Assembly: GCA_942486035.1 (NCBI GenBank)
Contig: CALNXK010000378.1
Span: forward strand, 102,501 to 166,500
Direction: 5' to 3'
Source: Porites lobata
Taxonomy: Eukaryota > Cnidaria > Anthozoa > Scleractinia > Poritidae
Length of the DNA stretch: 64,000 nt
The translations under genes and the position numbers were made by a program. The notes beneath the pieces are model-generated. The model was not told the DNA's origin. It saw only the letters and a list, made by a program, of their open reading frames with translations, and ran no database searches. How positions within the stretch are numbered: position 1 is the stretch's first letter; each line of letters begins with the position of its first letter. This document shows, in pieces, positions 33,891 to 45,800 of the stretch.

Positions 33891-36800
33891 AGAACTGCAC
33901 TAGACACACAGTGGTTACGCCTTCTTTGTTTGGTATGTTGGTGTAGAGGCGAAGCGCTGAAGGTCAAAAAACTTCCTTTACGACTAAGTTCAAGAAACGA
34001 GTGTTACCCGTCGCCAATTTTTAAACCAAGTTTAGGGAGGAGTGAGATTTACCCCCCTCTACCTGTCCCCTCTCGGCGGGATTGGAAAGAGAAACATTAT
34101 CTTTATCAAGGCGCACCTACAAGAAATTCGCATTCAAAATAGTGGAATCAAAATCAAAATTAGCAAATCCTTTTTTCTTTCTTTTGAAAATACAGTCAGC
34201 CTTAGAAAATTCGCAGATCACCGTGATCACCGTTATTTTTTTCGGGCGGGAATTTGTTACGTAATAAAACGAAAGGCGGGAAAATGTCATCACGTGAAAA
34301 ATCATCCGAGGTGGATTTAACCAATCAGCTGTCGCCACGTCACGAGGCTTTGAATGACATGGTTTGTTGTTTTTGTAGTTTGTTCAGTTCGCTCTTCAAC
34401 GGCAAACTGTTCAGGATGAACTCAAAATTGAATAAGAAAACATCAAGGAAATGTTACCGGCAAAAGACAGGGATTTATATCTTTTTACTCAGGAATATGC
34501 TAAGGAGTTGTTCAAAGCTCAAGGAAACATCATTTATAAGGATATTTCACGAAAGTCCAAAGCTCCGCAGGATTTGATTTGTATGGCGAGTGTTCTAGGA
34601 AAATTGAAAACAAGCTCATGCTATTTACGCGATGAAAATCATGCAATGGACACTTATGCTATACAGTGGAGAAAAGCGAAGTGTTTATCTGTAAGGAAAA
34701 TTTGTTTGGTGTTGCTTTCAACCGTTGTCTCGAAGATACAATTTTTTTGTGCGGGTTGTTATTTCAAAAACCAACCATGGCTTCACCGAACTGCAAGGAC
34801 CAGTATTTACCAAAGAAACGCTCAAGAACTAACAAAAGAACAGCTATAAAAAAGACTTGTTTGTTTTCTGGACTTTCAAAGGAACTTCACTTGACTTAAA
34901 CTGATTTTATAGGAGCCCTGGACGATAAATGTGAAACTGTGAGTTCAATGTGTTTACTCTTTGCTTATTTGTTTGAATTGAACATGAACTGAACATCTTT
35001 CATTTGCTTTTATGATTGTTGTTTGTTACTTTATGAAAAGGTATGAATTAAAATTGATTCAGAAATTAATTCTGTGGAAATTATATGATTTTGTTTTGCT
35101 GGAAGTTTTTGTTTTCACCCAATAATTTCACCTTATGGCTGCTTGAAGATACAAAATTTCTCCTTTTGTGTTCAACTCCATGTTTTAATATCAGCTGAAG
35201 TTACTTGTTCTTAACGTTCTCAGTTAAAACATTTTATGGAGTTAGTTTAATCAGTTGAAAGAAATGAATTTGAAATGATACTTTGAATCTGCTAAAGTTT
35301 GTGATTTGATTTCAAAAGCAAATCTCGTGTTTTGTCGAGTATAAAAATGACAAAGAAAGGAAAATGGCGAAAGGCAAGAGCTGAGTAGAAATAAACTGTA
35401 AACAAAGAATAAAGAAACAAATTGCGATAAAATTGGAAAACTTACGTGGTAGTCTGTCCACAGTTGAGTGATGTTTTCGTGCTGCTGTACAGCTGATGTG
35501 AGATTCATCACCTGCTGTGGAGTCATCTTCACTCCCCAAAGGTACAGTTTCTCCAGGTGAGGAGCGCAGCTGAGATGTTTTATCAAGCTGTCGACTCCTG
35601 CACCCAGAAGAGGATTGTATGACATGCCAAGCACCTTCAAGTTTGGAAGATCTTGTTTGAATACTCTGCTGATGAACTCCACAGCAGGTGATGATGTTAC
35701 ATTGATCCTACAGAGTGTTAAGTACTCCAGTTTGTGTGTTATTGGGATGCTCCTCAGTAGAGACTCTGTTACCTCAGCATCAAACACTTCACCGAGTTCA
35801 CCCCAAACCCATATCCCGTGTGGAGCGGTGATAAACGGCATCATCTCAATCAGCTGTTCCACTTCTGACCTGTTCACATTCCAAGCTCCAATCCTCCGAA
35901 CCCTTGAGAGACCATGACGCTTTGAACAACAGCTGCTGCTGCTCTCTTCACTTGACTCATCACCATTCATGTTTGTCTTCTTTGTTGTCTCTTCTAAACT
36001 AACTAACCTCTTTACCATTTTATATGGAAGAGAAGAAATGCTTCTTCTAGGATTTTTTACAATTCGAGTAAAATAAAGGTGAGTGTTGTTTTCTTCTTTC
36101 ATTAAGAAAAACTCGCCAACACTACGCCATGGAAATACATTCAAAAATGCTGATGCTTTTTGTTCTCCTGTTCTACTGACTATAACAGCGTTTAATTGCT
36201 GTGCTAAACTTATTAAATTATTATAACTTTGCTCTGTATACTGGCCGCTATCAGAGAAAAATATGTACATAAGTGAAGCGGTAGTTTTAACAAAATTTTC
36301 CTTTGCTGCAATATTCAGCTGGTCAGGATTTAAAATGAACAAGACACCTCCTAGATTAGAAAGATAAGTGGGGAAAAGTTCTGTTCTTGTATCTGCTGAA
36401 CAGCAGAAGAATAACTGTGTACATAGAGTTAGAAGATTTTTTTGTTCATTAGACAAATCTTCGACTGACGGTGCTTGGTTGTCGAAGCTGTACTCTCCGT
36501 CTTCCTTCGCCGCCATTTCCAACAAATGAATCAAGATGTCGCGCGCGGCTTCTTCTGACATTTCAGCAGCAAATTTTAAAACTTCATTTAACTTGAAGAT
36601 CTTTTCAATTGAGTCGACTTTGAAAAGGGAATTGTTTTTACTTTCTTGAGATAACAGTTCTTCTTTTAGAAATAAAGAAGCCAAAAACTCCTGCATGGAT
36701 TTATGAATGAAGTGCACGGCTTTGCACGGGTTAAGAGTGGACATGTTTAGCAGCTGAAACAACCCAGCTTCGATCAATTTCTCAGTCAAAACGTGATCTG

Positions 36801-39800
36801 GCAGTTTACTGAGAGGAAAGTAAAGTAAATCTTGTAGAAGTGCGTCAAAGGCTAGTTCTCCCAATTTACAGAGTTCTTGTTTGTGATCGTCAACTTTTTC
36901 CATCGGCTTTTTTTGTTTTTCCGACATATGATTAAACATAGTCTGTAGAAACTTGAAGTACACCATCACCCGTGATGAAGGTAGTCCTTCACGATCCTTT
37001 TCTTTCCAAACTAAAGACAGCATTAAAAGTACAATAGGTATTTTTGCTATATCCTCCAGGTCTTGTTGCACCAAGTATTCAAAAAACTCTTCAACATCTT
37101 GATCATCTTTCAAGAATCTACGAGCGAACTCTTCTTGTCGCTCACGGTCAAAACCGTTGATCTCAAATTGAGCATCGCTGGAACTTTTCAATTCCTCTCC
37201 TTTCATGTCTCTAGACGTTATAATAACACAACAATTCCTCAACTGCTTTCTCTCCCAGATTTGAAGAACAGGTGATTGGCTTGCTTCGCTGTGTACGTAC
37301 TCATCATAGCCGTCCAAAATAAGCAACACGTTTTCTTGGTGGCGACGAACGTAATCGTACAGGTTGTCAGTGGAAACCGGGCCATCACTCGCGAGAAGAT
37401 TAGCATCGTTCAGAATGGCCGGGACATCGTTGAGGTCGCAAACATCGCGTAATTTGACCAAAAGTACGAGATCAAATCTTCCTATTTTTCCCTTAAATCT
37501 GTGCTGGGACCAGTCGAATGTAGCTTTCTGCGTAAAAACGGTCTTGCCGATACCTGGTCGTCCGTGAACCAAAATGCGCTTGGGCGTATGATGAAGTCTT
37601 CCGCCGTCAAAAATGTCGGTATAGTGTTCAAGCTCCTTCTGTGTTACTCCGCTGGGATCCTTCAAATCCATAAGCCAAGACAACTGGGTGTAAACTTTGT
37701 CAATGTGAACGGCAGAGCTTTGGTCCCAAGGAACGATTTTGACTGTGTTGTTGTCTTCATAAATTGATCGCAGCTGTTTCTGGCACTCCTCGAGGCATAG
37801 AGAATCTGTTAAAGAAAATTTTATGTTCCTTTTTTCAAAGAATTGTTCGTTAATGACTTGATATCTTAATAGGCGAGGAAAGTTAAAGGGAGGTAGTTGA
37901 CGCACAAAATATAAGCCCTGATTTATATACACTGATCAGATCACCAAATATAAATAAAATTTCCATATTTAAAAACAAATTATCCTCAACTCATGATACA
38001 CCAACAGAAATGTAAGTAACAGTGTATGTATATATCAGGGCTCTAAAACACCAGAATATAGTGTAGGAATATAAATACTACGGTCAAACGTATAAGGAAT
38101 GCTCTTTATTAATTTAATTTATTAATTCATTTATCTATTCTATTTTCTTCTTTTTCACCTGCTTACACACTGATTTTAATATGGATGGGGAGCTAACTAG
38201 AACATTTATTTAGCTTCCCAGCTCGCACTTATTGTTTCTCTTATATTATAAAGTCATAACCTAGCACAAATTTTAGTTATAAAAAAGTTAAAAATGTAAT
38301 TTCGCCGTGAGCTAAATAAAGAATTATTAATTATTACAATTACAAATTATGAATATGGCGGGATGGGCAACCTTGGCCGAGTAACATGTAGATGTAAATA
38401 TCTTTGAAGACTATATCAGTAAACCAAGTGTAAAGGGGTGTTACCCCAAGTAGAGAGGTTCAGGGAGGACAAGCCCATAGAAGGGGTACCTCTCCAAAGC
38501 TGTTAGTGACGTTTGTGGTTGGGTGCTAAAAATAATTCAGACTGCATCAGTAAACCAAGTGTAAAGGGGTGTTACCCCAAGAAGAGAGGTTCAGGGCGGA
38601 CAAGCCCATGGAAGGGGTACCTCTCCAAAGCTGTTAGTGACGTTTGTGGTTGGGTGCTAAAAATAATTCTTAATTGTAATATAACAAACGATAACAGTCA
38701 TTCATATAAATCTACTGTATGTCTGGTACCATTTCTGCTTTACTGGACATAGTAGTACCTGGTAACTCCTTCTGATTTGCTGCAAAGCCAGAGATCTGTT
38801 TCTTTGCTGACAGGTCTGTGAGTTAAACAAAATAGAATAAAAATTAAAGTGAGACATTTCAAACAACAGTTGTTCAAAATTATAAATCTCATGTATGTCT
38901 GGTACCATTTTTACTTCATTGGACATGGTAGTACCTGGTAACTCCTCCTTATTGGCCGCAGAGCTAAAGGGCTGTTTCCTTGCTGACAGGTCTGTAAGCA
39001 AAAGGAAATAGAATGAGAATTGAAGTGAGACATTCAAAACAACAGTTATCCAAAAGTATTTGGGAAAAATGTTCATGAATCTGTCAGTTTTTTTACTACT
39101 CAGATTTTAGTTTCTGGGTCTGAATAATAAAATTTCAATAACAAAAAGCACTAAGCAGCTTGTTTTGGGACTGGAAGCTGACATCCACTTAGCTTTACTT
39201 CATTGTGGGTGATAATCACATTTTAGTTCTTTAAATTACGGTATCTCTGGTTGCAGTGTGCACAGTTTTAGACAATAAATTTATCTTTTAAACTTGGTTA
39301 TGCAGGATTTCTGCTGCACATTACATTGATTCTGAAAGGCATCTAGTAAGCAGTTGCAGTTCAAAAACATTTTCAAAACAGGAAATACACCCTTCAAATA
39401 TTTCCTGGGCCTTTCAAAACCATAGCTATCAACCAATCAGAGGGTAGAGTTCTAGAATGATCTAAAACCAGAAAATAAAGCCTGCAGTGCAGAGAGCTTA
39501 CTGGTTAGAGTTTAAGGCTGTCACCATGGTTTCAAGTTTCAGAGCAGGGAATGGAACATCCTGGAAATTCTTTCGGTCCTATTTTCCTTTTATTTCCTAT
39601 GAAAATAACCAGGGGTCATGCTCATAAGTAGCCAGGGGAAATCCATGCCTCCCGGCCCTTAGTGACAGCCCTGTAAAGTTGGTTGCTATTGTTCTCAAGG
39701 AGTGGGAAGAGGGGGGGGGGGGGCTGTGAAGAAGGAGATACTACCCTATTAAACAACTGTAGTGCCAGTCAAATAAAAAATTCAAAAGCCTCCATAGAAG

Positions 39801-42800
39801 GTACAAGAATTTTGTCAGCATGGAAGAAATTCATTTTAAGCGCTATAAAAGGTACTAAAAGGAGGAGGAGATACTCCCCGTTAAAAATAGCAGAACTGCT
39901 TTACAAAAAAAAATTAAAGATAACAGGGGTGCTTGTCAAAAAAAAAAAAATTAATAATAATAATAAAAATATAAAATATAAAGCATCTCTAGAGGGTAGA
40001 AGAATCTTACTTTGTGGGCATGGCAGAAATTCACTTTAACCCCTGGGAGATACTAAAAGGAGGAGATACCCCTCTATAGATATAAATGGGGAGCTTGAAA
40101 AAAACAACAACAGAAACAAACAAACAAACAAAAAAAACAAGGGTTTTGTAAAAGAATAAATTAAATCCAAAAGTACCCCTAGAAAGTAACAGAATCTAGC
40201 TTTGTGGGAATGTAGGTAATTAATTTTAACGCCTCAGAGGTACCAAAAATTACTTGAGAAACAAAATAATTCCCACCCAACCTTACAGGCCCCTAACAGA
40301 TACCACTGAAGCTCTAAACAAGAGTCATTTTAGCCTTTAGGTCCCTAAGTATGCACTTGCCGAGTACCAGCCCACAAACCTTACTGCCTAAATAGTATGA
40401 TGAGCAGCCGGTCGATTTTATCAGGAAACATCTCCCTCCTGTCCTCCCAGCCAATATATTTCTTCACCTTTTCCTCATAATTTTTCTTTTACCTATGTTA
40501 TAGTTTCCAGCAGTTGTGAGTTGACAAAGGAAACGTTGAACTCTACCCTTTCTCAAGTTTATTATAAAAAAAGATTAATTAACAAGGTTTGAAAAATGTG
40601 GCTAAGTATTTTAAATCAACCTCAGTCCTTAACCAAAAACACTTTTGCAAAAATGTGAAGATTTAATTATGATATGGTTTGATTAAAGAGTATATTGTCA
40701 CCTACCTTCATAATGAGGCCATTGTTCAAACACAAATGGATCCTTCAACATGTTGGACACAAGGGAAGCTGCCATTATGCATGCATGACTCTTCCAAGAA
40801 TTTTCTGCAGGGTTGTTACCATCGGCGAAGTGAGAAATACCTTTTACAATCACCCATTCAATCTTAAGATCATGTGCTGCAGCAAAAAGGCCTGGAAAAA
40901 GCAACAACAGATCACTAAAAATTCAAGATGCAAACAGATCCACCAGTAAGCATCACAGCCAGGGTTGATCAAGATGTGACAACATAAGCAATATTATTTA
41001 CCATGCAAACAGATAGGCAGAAAATAGTAATAGTGATTTTAAAAGGCAGATATAAATAAGCACATTTAAAAAATAAAAATAAAAAAAACAGAACAAAGAA
41101 ACAAAAAAACAGCTTATCCATTAGGATGTTAATAGAATTTAACTATCCTTTTGTATTTTATCCAAAGGAAAACACTACTTAAACTACTGTTCTTCAATCA
41201 ATTTTTTATGCATAATTTAGTATAGAAAATACAGTAAGTTACACAAACATAGACATCATTGTCCAAACATAGAATAGATCTTAAAAGATCAGATTGAAAA
41301 CTGGATCACAAAGGATCATAACCAGCACCCATTTACACACCTGGATGGCGAGGGACAGTGAATTAAAGTTTCTTGTCCAAGGAAACAGCACAAAGTGCAG
41401 CAAGGCCTTAACCTGGACCCTCTAGATCTAAAGTTTGAGATGTACACCACGGGCCACCACTCCTCTCGTAAAAAAATGTAACAAGATAAGAATGATGTCA
41501 TTTAACAGGGAATAAATATCTTACCTTCACCACCAAATGCAAATGCAGTAGCTTCAGTAAAATGAGACACGTTTTCCTGTTTAGCACTGACTGGGTTTAT
41601 GCCACTTAAAATCTCCCCATTACAGCAGACCTGAACTTTATGATCTTCTGGATTTCTTAATGGAGGAATCCAACCATGATCTGCAGACCTGATGAGGCGT
41701 AAAATATCTCTACCCACTGGGGTTTTGAATGATTCAGTTGTAAGCTTAGAGGATAACACCACATCACCCAGGTGTAACTTGGTGACTTCTGGATTCAACC
41801 CACCGCAGCAGCCAACATAGAAAACAGCTTTGGGTCTCAGTTCCAACACGGCATTCTTAACAGTGACCAGCGAGCCATCTGGAGCAGAAGAGGCTTCAGA
41901 ACATGTCATCAAAGCAACTTTTAGGGGCACATCTCCATTTTCACCCATGTTCCCAAAGTACACATATCCAAGGTTCTTGTGGTAGCTTTTAAAGGAATTT
42001 CTCAAGTATGCATAACAGGCTAGGAACTCACAGTCATCCACTGTCAACAAAAGAATGTCAATTGGAAGATGGACTTCATTCCAAGGTTTAAATGTGTTAG
42101 GAAGATTGCTTTTCTTGGGAAGTTCTAGGGTGAGTGCAGGTGGAACATCTGCCATATTCTTATGAGCACTACCTCCTTTTCCTATTAAGTTCTTGGTGCT
42201 GTGCCATGGTGTCTCGATTAACAATTTCCCTAAAATATCAAAAAGTAAGATCACAAATTAAATTAAAGTTGTACAATGTTAGAAAGAAAAGATTATTTAA
42301 ACAAAAATCTCTTTCTCTGACAGATATGTTCAGTTAAATCTCTTGTAACCGTGTTTATTATAGAGCTAAAAAATAGCCAACCCTTTAGTCTCATCACAAC
42401 AGTTTTTGCTTTGTAATTTCATCTTTAATTGAACATGATAACTCTCATGAAAACGAAAGGCTGGTTCAAACTGTACAAGTGATACCAATGTAGATGCAAG
42501 TGCAGTGAGATATGTACTTGCATTTGAGTATCCTGCATCCCAACATGGTGGACAAAAACTTTTAACTTTCTGTTCGTATTTTAGTTCCTGGTTTACACAT
42601 GTGAAATGCAAATGCATGGAGGAATGCAAGAGCGTTCAGGGCTTGAAATTAACAAAAAGAAATTTTTGTTTGTGTTCTTTGAGTTGCTGAAGAACACAGA
42701 GTGCTACTTTAATCTACCAACAAGAAATGCATTTTTGGGTGATTAGAAGATGCAAGTCAAGTTGTAATATCTTATTGAAACATATGGTGGCCAGGTCTTA

Positions 42801-45800
42801 AAAATTTAATGTAGATGACCTATTCCAAAGTTCCCCTAAGACATTCAAACAAATATAATAGCTTACTGGGCAGCTCCAAATTAACCAAACAGGGTTCTAA
42901 CGCTTATAGATGGTTGTTGCGGTGATGTCATCAGGTTGTAAAGTCAAAATAGCGAGGTTTTACGAATTCTCATCTGCACAAAATTGAAGATAAACAAAAA
43001 AATAAATCCTTGTACAACTTTCCAGTCCTGTGGTATATATTATAGGGACCTTAAGATCCAAGGATGGCGACGGCAGAGAAAACGTTGCTGAAAAAGTTAA
43101 TTCCCGTTCTTTCAATCTTCATCGCGATTACTCCAAGTCACTAACTTAATTTGTCAAATCTAGGTGAACCCCACTCAAGTTGCATCCTAAGAATCATAGT
43201 CATGTTCAAAAACAGGGAGAAAATTTTGTAGTGGCTTGCGTACTTCCTCTGTACAAAGTGAAATTAGGCATTTTCACGTCGTAGTCGTGAAGTGACAGCA
43301 ACGAAATGTACAAAAACGCATGATGCACGTGTGAAATTGTTGTTTTCGTTATTATACCTATTACTTTTGTGTCATTCTCATTGCGGTCGCCGTCATCGGA
43401 TCCCTATTTTTTATTTCAAAACTGCAGCAATTTGAACTCCCGAGTTTTCACAGTACGTGACACAAAATAGGAAAATGCTATCTTGATGAAAAAAGCCTTT
43501 CCTCTTGATTTTCAGCAGTTTAACCATTTTAAGTATCAGAAGATGTGTTTATGCACACATATGCTAGCTCCCAAGTGAAAAGAAAGAGCTTTTATAGAAA
43601 AAGTGAGCTCCGGATGTTTTGTTGATTTGGTAGCCATATTTGTGTACCAAAACTGTACACAAATGTGGCGTCCTCCTACAAAGCTCTACAATGGTGCATG
43701 ACACGTTTCAGCAAAAAACTCAGAAACTGTGGACCTCACAGACCTGAGACTTGGACAAATTGTTTATATATCAGTCTTTTAAAACATTTCATTTTCTTGG
43801 CTTCTTCCACTGGACGGTTTCCAATTTATTTTTTTGTGCTGTGTTTATTGCGTGACAGTGAAAACGATCTATATAAAACCATCTGAAACACTTCTGGGGT
43901 CTTTAAAAACATTTAAGTCTTTGGATGCCCCTGTTAAGAGCACTAAAATCCCCACCCCTTGATGCCCTTGCCGGCTTTACAGTGATAAGTTCATTATTTC
44001 AAAAAAGAGAAGGTGGTCCCTTTTCAACTTCATTGGGGGTGGGGACATTTGGAATCTGCATGAACTGTTTTTTTAAGGTGACACAACTGGAATTTTTAGG
44101 GAGTATACCTCCCCACTTTGAGCGTTTTCAGTGTTAGCCACAGCAGCACTATATAAAGATGAAAATTTGTTATTATCTATCTAACTTGATATGTTATTAG
44201 GCGTGAAAAGTTAAGGGGAGGTGGTTGACGCACAAAATATAGGCCCTCATTTGTAAAAAGGGACCAGATCACCAAATATATACTTATAATTTGCATACTT
44301 AAAAACAAATTATCCTCAACTCATGATACACCTACAGAAATGTAAGTAACAATGCATGGAGACACCAGGGCTCTAACACACCAGAATATAGTGTAGGAAT
44401 ATAAATACTACGGTCAAACGTAGAAGGAATGCTCTTTATTAATTTATCTATTCTATTTTCTTCTTTTTCACCTGCTTACACACTGACTTTAATATGGATG
44501 GGGAGTTAACTAGAAAATCTAATTAACAGTTAATTTAGCTTCCCAGCTCGCACTTATTATTTCTCTGTATATTACAAAGTAATAAACTAGGACAAATTTC
44601 AGTTATGTTAAGTAAAAAATGTAATTTCACTGTGAGCTAAATAAAGAATTATTAATTTCTTATTACAATTACAATTATGAATATGGCAGGATGGGCAACC
44701 TTGACCGAGTAACATGTAGATGTAACTGTCTTTGAAGACTGCATCAGTAAAGGAAGTGTAAAGGGGCGTTACCCCATAAAGAGAGGTTCAGGGAGGAGAC
44801 ACCAATAGAGGGCTACCTCTCTAAAGCTGTTAGTGACGTTTGTGGTTGAGTGCTAAGAATAATAATAATTATTATTAGCAAAATTCTAGGAAAAAGATTG
44901 AATGAGAGAAAGGATTTGACTCTTGAAGTATGCCCCCAACATCATACTTCTTCTTTGCTACTTCCATGTACTTTTAAAATAAAAATAAACAATTGCTACA
45001 ATAAAGATCCTTTTGTATATTGCAAATATATCACAAATGATAAACGCCATTTATATTGAAATAAGCGTTTCAAATCTACTCTATGTCTGGTACCATTTCT
45101 GCTTTATTGGATATAATAGTACCTGGTAACTCCTCCTTGGTGGCCATAGAGCTAGAGGGCTGTTTCCTTGCTGATGGGTCTGTGAGTTAAACAAAATAGA
45201 ATAAAAATTGAAGTGACACATTTAAAAAACAGTTATTCAAAAGTATTTGGGGATGTTTATCAATCTGTCAGTTTTTTTGCTACTCACATTTTAGATTCTG
45301 GGTTTAAATAATAAAGTTTCAATAACAAAAAGCACTGAGCAGCTTGTCTTGGGACTAAAAGCTTCCATCTTAGCTTTTACTTAATTGTGGGGGATACTGA
45401 CATTTTAATTCACTAAATGATGTCTGGTCACAGTTTATGTTTTAAATTTGGGTATGCAGGATTTTTCTACACATTAAGTTGATTCTGAAAGGCATCTAGT
45501 TAGCAGCTGCAGTTCAAAAACATTTTCAAAACAGAAAATAAGCCCCAAAAATATTTACTGGGCCTTTCTAAACCATAGCTATCAACCAATCAGAGGGTAG
45601 AGTTCTAGAATGATCTAAAACCAGAAAATAAAGCCAGCAGAGCAGAGAGCTTCTTTTATGGGTTAGGGTTTGAGGCTGTCACTATGGTTTTCAGTTTCAG
45701 AGCAGGGAATAGAACATCCTGGAAATTCTTTTGGTCCTATTTTTTGTTTTATTACCTATGAAAGTAACCAGGGGTCATGCATGCTCATAGTAGCCAGGGG

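Larger units (their letters stand above)
37857..39870. repeat. Segmental duplication, copy 1
   Basis: Aligns along most of its length with 44189-45994 in the same orientation, for example 'tatcctcaactcatgataca' and 'actacggtcaaacgta'. This copy contains two linker exons and a tandem duplication at 38413-38669, where copy 2 has one of each. It begins just upstream of the NACHT exon acceptor. Confidence 0.95.

Noticed and set aside
33445..33909. 154-codon minus-strand frame
   Set aside because: Its Ser/Leu and Phe/Val runs come from the (GA)n microsatellite and A-rich simple sequence in an intron.
35251..35445. Extension of the NACHT-LRR frame past 35446 as protein
   Set aside because: The LRR pattern ends at a consensus donor GTAAGT; the following residues are hydrophobic, unlike LRRs, and translate intron sequence.
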